From JANQLU01 sp964434955 (lineage in GTDB: Bacteria; Planctomycetota; Planctomycetia; Pirellulales; Pirellulaceae), in contig CAYSXI010000002.1 of NCBI GenBank assembly GCA_964434955.1, positions 1 through 64,000 of the forward strand: a stretch of DNA of 64,000 bases. The letters run 5' to 3'. Within the stretch, counting starts at the first letter, position 1. Each line of letters begins with the position of its first letter. Made by a program: the position numbers and the translations under genes. Positions 1-8,799 of this stretch are shown piece by piece. The notes beneath the pieces were generated by a model. That model did no database searches, was not told the origin of the DNA, and saw only the letters and a list, made by a program, of their open reading frames with translations.

Positions 1-676
1 CGACGAGCGGCGCCAAATCATCGATATCCGGTTCAACAAAGGCCGCCGTGAGGCTTCCATTCCGAAATGTCGCCAACTCGGTACCGATACGAAGCGCCGT
101 TGAATCGTCTTGGTCGTCGGTCACGATAACCAAAACCTTCGGCGACTCGGTTTGTGCAGATCCATCGTCCTGCAATAGCATCGTGTTGCATGGAGCATTC
201 CGGTACAAGACGTTTTGCCAGGGCTCCGTTGTGTCGTTTTTGGTTGGGATTGCCGCAGGCAAAATCAACAGCGACACAGAGATCTGATTGAATTCGTCGA
301 CCAGTGCAGATCCGGGATTCGAGTCGCTAAACTGTTTAACTTCAACTTGTGGTAAGAAGTGCGGTTCATCATCCGGTCGACTATCGGTTTGGGTTTCGCC
401 GTTTTCAATTTGAATCGGTTCAACTCCGCCATCGGAATCTTGATCGATGGCTGGCCGTTCAGGATTCGTTTGCAGACATTTTTCGAGGACGGCAAATACG
501 GCCTGCCCAACCTTCGAATCACTTGATTCATCCAGGACAAGCCAATCTCCTTTTTTCTGATCCTTTTGCGGTACAACGACAAGCAGCGATGCCTTGCGAA
601 TTTTCGCCAGCTGCACAGCCCAAGGAAGCAAGCCTTCGGCTTCTTGAACATCGGTGATTAAGACGGCTACGGCCAT
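1..676 (-). CDS. Universal stress protein-like tandem-domain protein, C-terminus off window
   Basis: The minus-strand frame is open from an ATG at 674-676 to the window edge, so the protein is partial (about 225 residues seen). It starts MAVAVLITDVQEAEGLL, giving a beta-strand then an A/K-rich helix, as in UspA folds. Around residues 160-165 it has YRNAPCNTMLL, resembling the conserved end of a Usp domain (RxAPCPVLVV). About 15 residues later it restarts with SPKVLVIVTDDQDDSTALR, like the first strand of a second Usp domain. The middle of the first domain (residues 80-130) is unusually acidic and probably unstructured. Known: tandem Usp proteins bind nucleotides or act as the cytosolic part of transporters. 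Inferred: which of these applies cannot be told because the rest lies outside the window. Confidence 0.6.
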   Translation of the reverse strand, partial: MAVAVLITDVQEAEGLLPWAVQLAKIRKASLLVVVPQKDQKKGDWLVLDESSDSKVGQAVFAVLEKCLQTNPERPAIDQDSDGGVEPIQIENGETQTDSRPDDEPHFLPQVEVKQFSDSNPGSALVDEFNQISVSLLILPAAIPTKNDTTEPWQNVLYRNAPCNTMLLQDDGSAQTESPKVLVIVTDDQDDSTALRIGTELATFRNGSLTAAFVEPDIDDLAPLV

Positions 677-753
677 TCGAAACAAATCCGTTGAAGACGG
701 GTGCATTCCTATTTTGTCGAAAGCCGCCGATTCGCGTGACGCGGCTTAGACGG

Positions 754-2772
754 CTACCAGTTCAAGCCTAATCCGAACGCCAACCCACTCAAGCCAGAAT
801 CGCCTTGTGGATTGGTCGGCGTACCCGCTCGAAACCACTTTTGCGATTCATATCCAAGCCGAGAGACAAAAGAAGTTGAATCCGAAAAACGATATTGCCA
901 TTCCAGGGTCAACGCCATTTCTGTTGAAGTTACGAAATGTTCATTGGAGCGATCGAGAAACAATCCATTCGCGGTGCTTTCAACTTTTTGCTCTCGATCG
1001 CCGGCCAAAATCGACCCGTAGAAGGAACCGATCAGACGAAACCTGGTGTGCCCAATCGGACGCACATAACTGACACCGATTCTAGGTCCAAAGCCTTTAA
1101 AGTCGGTTTCGTGATCGAGCCGGCCGAGCAATCCGCCACCCGCATTGCTTAGCGTGGCGTGATGTTCATGATCGATTTCTGCATACCGAATGCCGATATG
1201 ACCGGCCAGCTTTGCAATAGGAAACTTGATGTATTTGAAAACGGCCGCGTCAAGGTACTGAAGATCCGTCGACTGGGTTACCGCCAGAGTTTGATTCGCC
1301 CCGCTCGAGCTCAGACCAAATGTCTGATTTGACGGCGTCAGGAAAATATTGCTTTGCAATCCGGTGCCCGCCGACGAAACACGAGAAATGCCGCTCGCCT
1401 GGTCCAATTCAAAGTAATTCATTTCGAACCCGGGACCACTCTTCGACTCAAATCCGAACCCAATTCGGTTGACCAAATCGAACTCAAAGTCCGCGGGAAC
1501 GTTGCTTATCGCGGCCCCCGAATTGAGCTGCATCGCTGAACTTTGTGTGTACCGCGGCTCCAAAAACAAAAGGTCGTAGTTGAAAAATTTCCTGCCTTGA
1601 TAGGCGACCTCGCGTGCACTCTTTTTGACGTGGTGATCTCCCGGATTGTAGGGGGGAGGATCCTGCGGGTAAGGATCGTATCCGTCGACGGATTCATTTC
1701 CATCGCTGCCCCAGTGGTTCGGCGAGATCTCGCTCTGCTGATTTTCTTTGAGGTAAGTCGTTTGGGGATCCTCGTATTGCGGAGGCGGATTCGGGTTGAG
1801 TTGCCGACGTTTTGCATCCGGATCTACGATCAGCTTTTGTAACAGCTTGTTTTCTTTTCGTGAATTCGAAAAGGACTCTTCCCAACTGGACGGAGTATGC
1901 CTGGGCCAATTCATTGAATCGCCCGAATCTTGACGCCGGATTTGCCGCTCCCGTCCGATCTGTTGCTCGTTATGGCCTAGCAGCTCGTTATGGCCTAGCT
2001 GCTCGTTATGGCCTAGCTGCTCCTGTCGGTAAGCATCCCAATACCTCCTTGTCGGTGTCGTGTTTTGTCGCGGCAAACTCGCAGGATCTTGAGCCGCGAC
2101 TGGCGGGCGTCTGCTTGGCCGATTATCTGGCGTGCCACCATAACCAAAACCGTTTTGCTGGAACTGCTTGGAATGTTCTTGACGTTTCGCGGAGGTCGAA
2201 TTGCGACTCGGAAAATCCGGTTGTTTCCGATCTGCAGCCCCTTTTGATCGACTTGTTTTCTTTTTGGATGAAAACGTGGGTAGCAAGTCAACGGGCCCTG
2301 CCGTTTTTGAATTCGTCGGCCAAGAGCCTCCGAACGAAGGTCGCTTGGGTCCGTTCGAATCCCGAGAACTGCCCGGATTTCGCTTTGCCGGATTCCCTTG
2401 GGGAATGGGCTTGGACAGATCAAACCTATCGAAAGGAGACGCCGTTTTTGCGTCATCCGGCCAGGCGTTGCCGAAGCCACGTTTTCGTTTTGTCAATGTT
2501 GATGGATGAGTTTGCGATCCGTTGCCGGGCGCCGGACTCGTTTTGCCGAGCGAGGGTGGAATCAATGTTACATCATCCGTCTCACTCGGCCTTCTGGAAT
2601 CCGCTCGGGTTGGCGATTTGGTTGGCGGATTCCTCCACGCGTCAAATCCGTTTTTCTTTTCTTGAGCTCGGAGTGGATTCACCGCGATTAGCGCAAAGAT
2701 AAACAGAGATGCAAGAAGGACCGCATCGCTCCAGATTGTTCTTGATTTCCTTAGATCGTTTCGCGCAGACAT
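754..2772 (-). CDS. Outer-membrane beta-barrel protein with long disordered N-terminal region (Lpg1974/BBP7-like)
   Basis: 672 residues from the ATG at 2770-2772. I prefer this start because it begins a signal peptide (residues 1-37, hydrophobic SDAVLLASLFIFALIAV, ending LRAQ). A longer reading from 2949 would overlap the upstream gene. Residues about 40-390 are low-complexity, rich in P, N, S, R, K and Q, and hold a hexapeptide repeat (EQLGHN/ELLGHN). Residues about 390-672 alternate hydrophobic and polar residues as an outer-membrane barrel. They include GFGPRIGVSYVRPIG and LIGSFYGSILAGDR, which resemble the Lpg1974/BBP7 porin families, and end in an aromatic residue (GLGLNW), as barrel proteins do. 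Role: probably a pore or surface protein. The long linker before the barrel is unusual for the family. The barrel call is firm; the exact family is less so. Confidence 0.7.
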   Translation of the reverse strand: MSARNDLRKSRTIWSDAVLLASLFIFALIAVNPLRAQEKKNGFDAWRNPPTKSPTRADSRRPSETDDVTLIPPSLGKTSPAPGNGSQTHPSTLTKRKRGFGNAWPDDAKTASPFDRFDLSKPIPQGNPAKRNPGSSRDSNGPKRPSFGGSWPTNSKTAGPVDLLPTFSSKKKTSRSKGAADRKQPDFPSRNSTSAKRQEHSKQFQQNGFGYGGTPDNRPSRRPPVAAQDPASLPRQNTTPTRRYWDAYRQEQLGHNEQLGHNELLGHNEQQIGRERQIRRQDSGDSMNWPRHTPSSWEESFSNSRKENKLLQKLIVDPDAKRRQLNPNPPPQYEDPQTTYLKENQQSEISPNHWGSDGNESVDGYDPYPQDPPPYNPGDHHVKKSAREVAYQGRKFFNYDLLFLEPRYTQSSAMQLNSGAAISNVPADFEFDLVNRIGFGFESKSGPGFEMNYFELDQASGISRVSSAGTGLQSNIFLTPSNQTFGLSSSGANQTLAVTQSTDLQYLDAAVFKYIKFPIAKLAGHIGIRYAEIDHEHHATLSNAGGGLLGRLDHETDFKGFGPRIGVSYVRPIGHTRFRLIGSFYGSILAGDREQKVESTANGLFLDRSNEHFVTSTEMALTLEWQYRFSDSTSFVSRLGYESQKWFRAGTPTNPQGDSGLSGLAFGLGLNW
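1965..2018. repeat. Three tandem 18-bp units inside the barrel gene
   Basis: Units at 1965-1982, 1983-2000 and 2001-2018 read gctcgttatggcctagcN. The first differs from the others at one base. On the coding (minus) strand they give LGHNEQ/LGHNEL hexapeptides in the disordered linker. The near identity at DNA level points to recent duplication. Confidence 0.95.
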
Positions 2773-2903
2773 ACAAAAAGAACAATCGGATCGACCGACA
2801 AACTTTGAACAGATCAAGCGATTCCACCGTTGTGGATTGCTGGAAAGAAATTGTTTGCCTGTCCCGAACGCCTTCGCTGACCGGCAAAGTTTAACAGTGA
2901 GAT

Positions 2904-4118
2904 CTAGGTCGAATTTCGAGAAAGCCTCTGTTTGGCTTCCTCGGCCCAAGGACTCTGGGGTGCCAAATTGAGGAAAATTTGCCAGTGCTTTTCCGCGTCG
3001 TCAAAACGCTGAAGCTGATCCAACGTTCGGGCCAAGTGAAAGTGGACGTCAGGGTAATCGGGATGATGCTTAAGCGCCCCTTGGAACGCGTTGATAGCAA
3101 GTTCAACCTGACCAAGCTCCAACAAAACGCAGCCGAGGTTGGCGCGCGCCTCGACGAATGTTTCATCCAATTCGATTGCCATGAAATATCGCTCGCGGGC
3201 CGCCTCGTATTGGTGGCTAAAGTAAAGCAATTCCGCAAGCTGGAAGCAGGTTTCCGCGTTGGGCCCGAAAGCCAGCAACATGGAACGGTAGACCTCAACC
3301 GCCTGGTCATTTTCTCCCTGGTCTTCCAACTCAATGGCCAAGGCCAGAAACTGGTCCGGCGACGTCAACTGCTCCAGGGCAACTTGCGTATCCTCGAGTC
3401 GAATGGCTGGATTCGACTCTGGCTCTTCTTCGCTCGACTCCAGCGCATCAAAGTCGATACGTTTTTGTCCGCTCGGCTCAATCAGACCGCCATCGCGTCG
3501 CAGCAAGACATTTCGCCCCTCCACCAAAACGGAAAGTTGCGAAATGGGTCGCCCGATCTCCTGGCCGAACTCGGTAAGCCGGCTAAGTTTATCTTCGATC
3601 GATTTGGGGGACGCACCGCTCGCGATCAGATTCGCGAGCCGTCGCGCAGAAACGACTTCCTGGTAGTCGAAATAAGGCAACTTGTAGACTTGCCGCACGG
3701 CAGAAATTAAACCGCGTCGCTGCCAACGTCGAACCGTTGACACGGGGACCCCTGCCAATTGAGCGAGCATTGCAGGCGTGTAAAGGCTTTTCACATCGTC
3801 GGCTGTGTCAACCAAACCAAGCATCTCCCAGAATCGGGATTCGCCGATGATCTCGAGGATGCCTTCGGCCGCCTTCTGCAAGATTTGATCTTCAAACAGT
3901 TCGGAATGGTCCGCAATTGGCAACTCATCAGCCCCGATCACGATCAGGTCGACCGCGGCTTCATTCAAGGCACTGGAATCAACCATCGTCCCGCCACAAT
4001 CCGTGACAAGTCTCCCGATCTGTTTGCGATTCACGCCGCCCAATTTTCCGACAATGGCAACGCGACGTCCGCGAACGAAGTCGGATTCAATCGGTTGTTC
4101 ATCGAAAAGCGTGCTCAT
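2904..4118 (-). CDS. BRCT - MerR-type HTH - TPR fusion protein
   Basis: 404 residues. Residues about 15-100 resemble a BRCT domain (GRRVAIVGKLGGVNRKQIG, then LVTDCGGTMVD and VDLIVIGADE), as in DNA ligase and RFC1. Residues about 113-185 form a MerR-type winged helix (LYTPAMLAQLAGVPVSTVRR, WQRRGLI, FDYQEV). An acidic linker (LESSEEEPESN) follows, then TPR repeats from about 250 to the end (AEVYRSMLLAFGPNAETCFQ-type helices, FVEARANLGCVLLELGQ, HPDYPDVHFHLARTLDQ). Known: BRCT binds phosphopeptides or DNA ends, MerR domains bind promoter DNA, and TPR bind proteins. Inferred: a DNA-binding regulator or DNA-damage adaptor. No ligand domain of classic MerR type is present. It lies 131 bp upstream of the barrel gene on the same strand. 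Confidence 0.8.
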   Translation of the reverse strand: MSTLFDEQPIESDFVRGRRVAIVGKLGGVNRKQIGRLVTDCGGTMVDSSALNEAAVDLIVIGADELPIADHSELFEDQILQKAAEGILEIIGESRFWEMLGLVDTADDVKSLYTPAMLAQLAGVPVSTVRRWQRRGLISAVRQVYKLPYFDYQEVVSARRLANLIASGASPKSIEDKLSRLTEFGQEIGRPISQLSVLVEGRNVLLRRDGGLIEPSGQKRIDFDALESSEEEPESNPAIRLEDTQVALEQLTSPDQFLALAIELEDQGENDQAVEVYRSMLLAFGPNAETCFQLAELLYFSHQYEAARERYFMAIELDETFVEARANLGCVLLELGQVELAINAFQGALKHHPDYPDVHFHLARTLDQLQRFDDAEKHWQIFLNLAPQSPWAEEAKQRLSRNST

Positions 4119-4369
4119 TGCATCCTGAAAATGCGAGTGCGGAATGAGGGTTGTCGGGATATTCTAGTCATCCCAACTTCAATTCGGCAGAGGAGAAACT
4201 TGTCGATTGAACAAGAAAGAAAAATCTGCCCTTTTCGACGGTTGTCGAAGCTGGAAAGTCTTCAATCGAGGCAAGTCGCTCACCGCGCGACCGCTCCTGA
4301 GATCTTGGCCAATCCGATCAAATTAACAGCGCAAAATTCCCAATAAATTGCAGCAGAAAACCAAACGGC

Positions 4370-5983
4370 TTATGCGTCGTTATTCGGGCCGTTCAGTTTA
4401 CCCTGGCCGCCTTTGGCATCTACTTTCGGTGCCGTATCGGCCGGAAGCAAATTCGGGTTACGCGAAGACTCGTCGGACTTCTTGACGTCAACTTTGTCCG
4501 AGCCCGAACCGCTGGTGTCGTCTTTTTTCAAAACCGAAGCGGGCTTTTGTGCCTCGGTTTTGTTGTTTCGATTGACATCATCTTCGGTCAATGGGCGACG
4601 TTCGACGGTGACCAAGTCTTTGGGATCAACGTAAACCTTACGCGATTCGACTCGAACAATCCCGTTATTATCCAGCGTCGAACTCTCGACGACTTGCAAC
4701 GGTTCGTCGACAACTCGCAATTCGCCCTGATACGTTCTGCCAGAAGTGACCGGCCGCTGCATTTCGAGAACTTCGATGCGATTGGGATCCATGATGGGAT
4801 TCCCGAACGAATCGACGGGAACTCGACGCACCTCGCGAACCGGGACCATCTGCGTCGATTCGACGGGGACGCGACGGTAAACCTTTCTCGGCACGATCCG
4901 CTCCGAAGTTTCCGAAACCCAGGATTGAGTTCTTTCTTCGTAGGGCTCTTTCGTTTCCACGCGCTCGTAGGTTGTTTCCTGGTAAGGAATTTTCTTGACG
5001 ACTTCTTTTGGCACAAGTCGGACCGTTTCAATCGGCTCTTTGCGGGTCGTTCTAACGATCCTGGGCTTTCGAACGGTCACCGGCACCTTTTCAGTGATCA
5101 CTTCGCGCTTCATTCGCTGAGTCTTGATTGGCACTCGGCGAGTTTCCACCGTATCGACGTAGCGTGTGATTTCGACAGGCTTTTGTCGTGTCACCGTTTC
5201 GGGGACCAGCGTTGTTTGATTGATCTGCTGCGGCGTATATCCCACTACGTTTTGAGTCTGGACCTGATAACCGCCCGCATTCTGCTGCGGCACCCAATAA
5301 AGCCCCCCCGTCTTGTAGGCCATTTGACCATTACTGTTTGGATAGTATCCGGGTCGCAGAAACTGAAGTCGGTTTCGTGTTCGCCCGGGCTGGTAAACCA
5401 GCTGATTGACGGGAGTGACGGTCGGAACGTAGGTAGTGTGAGACGTCGTTTGCGGACGATATACCGTTACGTTTTCAGATTGCATTTGTGTTTCAGTGAC
5501 CGGTTTGCGAACGACGTACTTCTCGTCGCGATAGCTGGTCTCAACAATCGGCGTTTCGACGATACGCTCCTGGTCGCGCATTTCGGTCACCGTTTCGTAA
5601 ACGGTTTTTTCTTCGGTAATCTCTTTGAAGCTCGTTTCAACCACACGTTCGTACTCGACAACCCGTTGTTCACGGAACTTCGTTTTAACCACTGGCTTAT
5701 AGCTGACTGTGGTTCTTTCCTTCTGCTCCGTTTTCCAGACGGGCTTCATGGTTGTGACTTTTTCCGTTTCGTACTTTGTTTCTTCCACCCATTTGTAGGA
5801 AGTAACTTTCTGGGGTCGCATTACCGTTTGGGGGATTAACGCATAACGCACGCAATGATCGTTCGCGACGTTTTGAGCCATTCCAGTGGAAGCAGCAATC
5901 AGGAGCAACATGCTTGCGATGCCAAATCCAGTGAAACGTTGAATCGAAGTTAACGTTGAAATGCGGAATGCAGATTCCTTCAT
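4370..5983 (-). CDS. YTV-repeat cell-wall protein
   Basis: 537 residues with a signal peptide (about 1-37, GIASMLLLIAASTGMAQ). Residues about 55-185 and 265-395 are two blocks of short V/T/Y/K/E repeats such as VVKTKFREQRVVEYERVVET and MVPVREVRRVP. These match the planctomycete YTV motif. Between them is a Y/Q/N/G-rich segment (LRPGYYPNSNGQMAYKTGG, then QNVVGYTPQQINQ). The tail (about 440-537) is charged and polar. Known: YTV-rich proteins were found in the proteinaceous cell wall of Rhodopirellula. Inferred: a structural envelope protein. Unlike some cell-wall relatives it has almost no cysteine in the mature part, so disulfide cross-linking seems unlikely. The gene is monocistronic, with its own 5' region next to the divergent lplA-like gene. 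Confidence 0.85.
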   Translation of the reverse strand: MKESAFRISTLTSIQRFTGFGIASMLLLIAASTGMAQNVANDHCVRYALIPQTVMRPQKVTSYKWVEETKYETEKVTTMKPVWKTEQKERTTVSYKPVVKTKFREQRVVEYERVVETSFKEITEEKTVYETVTEMRDQERIVETPIVETSYRDEKYVVRKPVTETQMQSENVTVYRPQTTSHTTYVPTVTPVNQLVYQPGRTRNRLQFLRPGYYPNSNGQMAYKTGGLYWVPQQNAGGYQVQTQNVVGYTPQQINQTTLVPETVTRQKPVEITRYVDTVETRRVPIKTQRMKREVITEKVPVTVRKPRIVRTTRKEPIETVRLVPKEVVKKIPYQETTYERVETKEPYEERTQSWVSETSERIVPRKVYRRVPVESTQMVPVREVRRVPVDSFGNPIMDPNRIEVLEMQRPVTSGRTYQGELRVVDEPLQVVESSTLDNNGIVRVESRKVYVDPKDLVTVERRPLTEDDVNRNNKTEAQKPASVLKKDDTSGSGSDKVDVKKSDESSRNPNLLPADTAPKVDAKGGQGKLNGPNNDA

Positions 5984-6341
5984 CGTCGATCTCGCCTACA
6001 GCAAAATTGGGAGGACTGAAACGGGATTTAAATTTATCCGTTTCTATCAAGTTTGTCGAAAATCCGTTCCCAATGCAAACGATTAGTGCGAGCGAATTGG
6101 CAATTTGCATTCCTAAAGAACGTGGCTGAAACCACTTATGATTTTTATCGTTGCGACCGGAATTTTACGGGGCAAAAATGATGTCAAAATGCAACATTTT
6201 CGTTAGTCATTGAATGCCATGGGGTTGCGACAGAATCTTGCCTAACCGCTAGAATTTGACATTCTCGTTGACTGGACAATTCGGGGGCTTGCTCAAGATT
6301 CCTAGCGCAAGCACTTGGACACTTTGATGGAAGGCAGGCAA
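5984..6341. other. Divergent intergenic region between the YTV gene and the lipoate ligase-like gene
   Basis: 358 bp, AT-richer than its neighbours, with no supported ORF. It must hold promoters for both flanking genes. I could not assign specific -35/-10 elements. Confidence 0.6.
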
Positions 6342-7076
6342 ATGGGCATTCTTTGTTTGAACAAAACGTTCGAAGATCCTGCCTTCAATCTTGCCCTCGA
6401 CGAAGCCTTACTCGAAAAGGCAGAACAAGGCCTACAGCCCGCTATCTTGCGAATCTGGGAACCCGAATCGCCGATGGTCGTGTTGGGCCGGTCGTCGCCT
6501 TACGAACTCGAAGTCAATCAGGAATTCTGTAAGGCCAGGAAAATCCCGGTCCTACGTCGGTCCTCCGGCGGGCAATCGATTGTTACCGGCCCGGGATGCC
6601 TGATGTATTGCTTGCTGGTTTCTTACGAATCGCAACCGCACACGCGTGCACTGGACCAGGCACATCAGTACGTCATGCGTCAAATTCAAGATGCGCTGGG
6701 GAAACGAAACATTGAAACCGTATTCCAGGGGACTTGCGATCTGACCTATCATGGCAAGAAGTTTTCCGGGAACAGCCTAAGATGCAAACGCGATCACTTC
6801 ATTTACCATGGCACGTTGCTCTACGATTTTCCGCTGGAATTGATTTCTGGATGCCTGGGTCAACCCGCACGCCAGCCCGAATATCGCGAAAACCGAAGTC
6901 ACCAGGAATTCGTCACCAACCTGCCGGCTACCCGAGATGAGTTGGTCGATGTCTTGACCACCGCATTTCGAGCGACGAATTCATCCTCCGAATGGCACGA
7001 GAAATTGACGACCGATTTAGCCCATCAAAAGTATCGCTTGGCCCATTGGACCAAGACCGGCAAACTCAAACCCTAG
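6342..7076 (+). CDS. Lipoate-protein ligase A-like (BPL/LplA/LipB family)
   Basis: 244 residues starting at MGILCLNKTF; GGAAGG lies about 7 nt upstream. In-frame starts at 6315 (TTG) and 6327 lack such a site. Family motifs run in order: DPAFNLALDEALLE, then LRIWEPESPMVVLGRSS. The RRSSGGQSIVTGPGCL segment equals the RRxSGGGxVxHxxGxL ligand loop. Last comes CDLTYHGKKFSGNSLR, where the lysine of GKKFSG is the conserved active-site lysine, followed by YHGTLLYDF. Known: such enzymes activate lipoate or octanoate and attach it to a lysine of E2 or GcvH proteins. The loop Q replaces a usual G/A and the metal-site H is absent (TGPG), so acceptor or ligand specificity may differ. It ends 10 bp from the convergent sulfatase gene. 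Confidence 0.85.
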   Translation: MGILCLNKTFEDPAFNLALDEALLEKAEQGLQPAILRIWEPESPMVVLGRSSPYELEVNQEFCKARKIPVLRRSSGGQSIVTGPGCLMYCLLVSYESQPHTRALDQAHQYVMRQIQDALGKRNIETVFQGTCDLTYHGKKFSGNSLRCKRDHFIYHGTLLYDFPLELISGCLGQPARQPEYRENRSHQEFVTNLPATRDELVDVLTTAFRATNSSSEWHEKLTTDLAHQKYRLAHWTKTGKLKP

Positions 7077-7086
7077 GCCCGGGCGA

Positions 7087-8679
7087 TCATTCCACATCGG
7101 GGCCTTCACGATCACCAAAGTCGCTTCGCAACTCCGCAAGCTTTCTTTTTAGCTGAATCACAAGCGCATGGTGCTCTGCCGAATCGATCAAATTCTTTGT
7201 TTCGTCGGGATCCGACTGCAGATCATACAGCTCCCAGGTCTTGTGATCATAAACGTGAATCAATTTATGTCGCGCGGTTCGTATCCCATAATGCCGAGCC
7301 ACCAGATGCGAAGCCTTGCCGTCGGGTTCGACCATATGGTAGTGGTAGTAAAGTTCGTCCCTCCAGTTCGCGTCCGGCTTTTTAAATAGCGGCACCATTG
7401 ATTTTCCGTGCATGTTTTCGGGAACTTTGGCTCCAACACAATCGATCAAAGTGGGCGCAAGGTCAATATTCTGGACCAGTTGATCACAAGTCAATCCTGA
7501 CTTGATCTTTCCCGGCCAACGAACAATCAAAGGGGTGCGAAATGATGGCTCGTACATCCAACGCTTGTCGTACCAACCGTGCTCACCCAGAAAAAATCCC
7601 TGATCCGATGTGTAAATCACGATCGTGTTCTTTTCCAGGTCTTCTTCTTTTAAGAAGTCCATGATTTTTCCGACGTTTTCGTCGATCCCGTCCACACAGC
7701 GAAGATAGTCCTTGATGTATCGCTGGTATTTCCATCGCGTTCGTTCCTTCCCTTCCAGTTTGGCTTCTTCAAATTTTTTGTTCTTGGGAGAATAAGCTTT
7801 GTGCCACGCGTCTCGTTGCGCATCGGTCATGCGTTTCAGTTTGCTCTCCATTGCCCTATCAAGAAATCCGTTTCCGGTAACAGGAAGCTTGAGGTCATAA
7901 GCGGGGAACATGTCTCGAGAAATCCGCATTTGAGCTGACTTTGCGCCGGGGCTCTTTCCAGCGTAGTCGTCAAACAGCGTCTTTGGTTCTTCAATTGTCT
8001 TGTTGTCATATTTTGTGAGATGACGTGTCGCCGGCATCCAGGTCCGGTGCGTGGCCGAATGAGAAACCCAAACCACAAAAGGTTTTTTTGCCGCCTTTTG
8101 CTCTTTCATCCATTCGATGGACCGATCGGTGATAATGTCAGAAACATATCCCGTTGTTTTCACGTTGCCATTTTTTGTTTTGAAGACCGGGTTGTAGTAA
8201 CCGCCGCCAAGCGTTTCCCAGCGATCGAATCCAACCGGGTCGGTTCGGATGTGCCATTTGCCAAAGATCGCTGTCGCGTAACCTTGCTTCCCAAGTACTT
8301 TCGCGAAGGTTGGCAACGATTGATTGAATCCTCCCCGGTTATCGAGCTTTCCGTTCGCGTGAGAATGCAGCCCGGTCAACACCGTTGCCCGCGCTGGCCC
8401 GCAAATCGAGTTTCCCACGAAGCTGTTCGAAAACCGGATTCCTTGCTTGGCCAATCGATCAATATTGGGGGTTCGGTTGATTCTGGAACCGTAGCAACTA
8501 ACCGCGGCCTGGCTATGATCATCCGCGTAGATCAAAACAATGTTTGGCTGGTCGGCTTGGAGTTGAGTGGAATCGGTACCGAAACCAACCAGAAAACAGG
8601 TGGCAATCAACACCGTCCAAACCTGCGGCAAACGACTTGCTGTCAACCCGACTTTGGAGAACCAGACTTTTGAAAACAT
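7087..8679 (-). CDS. Sulfatase (formylglycine-dependent, secreted)
   Basis: 530 residues with an N-terminal signal segment (WTVLIATCFLVGFG). The metal site PNIVLIYADDHSQAAVSCYG is followed by TPNIDRLAKQGIRFSN. SICGPARATVLTG contains the C-x-P-x-R core, whose cysteine would be converted to formylglycine. Downstream motifs include GKWHIRTDP, TIVIYTSDQGFFLGEHG with the second metal-binding Asp region, and GWYDKRWMYEP. The C-terminus carries the usual small domain (YGIRTARHKLIHVYD, DPDETKNL). Known: planctomycetes use many such enzymes to remove sulfate esters from algal polysaccharides. Substrate cannot be told. No glycoside hydrolase lies beside it, so it is not part of an obvious polysaccharide locus. 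Confidence 0.93.
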   Translation of the reverse strand: MFSKVWFSKVGLTASRLPQVWTVLIATCFLVGFGTDSTQLQADQPNIVLIYADDHSQAAVSCYGSRINRTPNIDRLAKQGIRFSNSFVGNSICGPARATVLTGLHSHANGKLDNRGGFNQSLPTFAKVLGKQGYATAIFGKWHIRTDPVGFDRWETLGGGYYNPVFKTKNGNVKTTGYVSDIITDRSIEWMKEQKAAKKPFVVWVSHSATHRTWMPATRHLTKYDNKTIEEPKTLFDDYAGKSPGAKSAQMRISRDMFPAYDLKLPVTGNGFLDRAMESKLKRMTDAQRDAWHKAYSPKNKKFEEAKLEGKERTRWKYQRYIKDYLRCVDGIDENVGKIMDFLKEEDLEKNTIVIYTSDQGFFLGEHGWYDKRWMYEPSFRTPLIVRWPGKIKSGLTCDQLVQNIDLAPTLIDCVGAKVPENMHGKSMVPLFKKPDANWRDELYYHYHMVEPDGKASHLVARHYGIRTARHKLIHVYDHKTWELYDLQSDPDETKNLIDSAEHHALVIQLKRKLAELRSDFGDREGPDVE

Positions 8680-8799
8680 CGCGTGATCCTAATTCGACAA
8701 TGGAATTGCCAAATTGTAATCGAAAGTCTGCGCGAGTGGGGCCGCTCTCGGACGCAGGGTCGCTGGCCACCGAGACTCAAATTGATTTGTGTTGCTGGT

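Noticed and set aside
1965..2018. CRISPR-like repeats
   Set aside because: Units are directly adjacent with no spacers, lie in a coding frame, and no cas gene is present. The same holds for the other tandem arrays.
1812..2702. 296-residue plus-strand ORF
   Set aside because: Antisense to the barrel gene's disordered part; its apparent repeat is the mirror of the 18-bp array.
4547..5839. 430-residue plus-strand ORF
   Set aside because: It is antisense to the YTV gene, which has a signal peptide and a clear repeat family. Repetitive codon use leaves the antisense frame open. The predicted protein has no family features.
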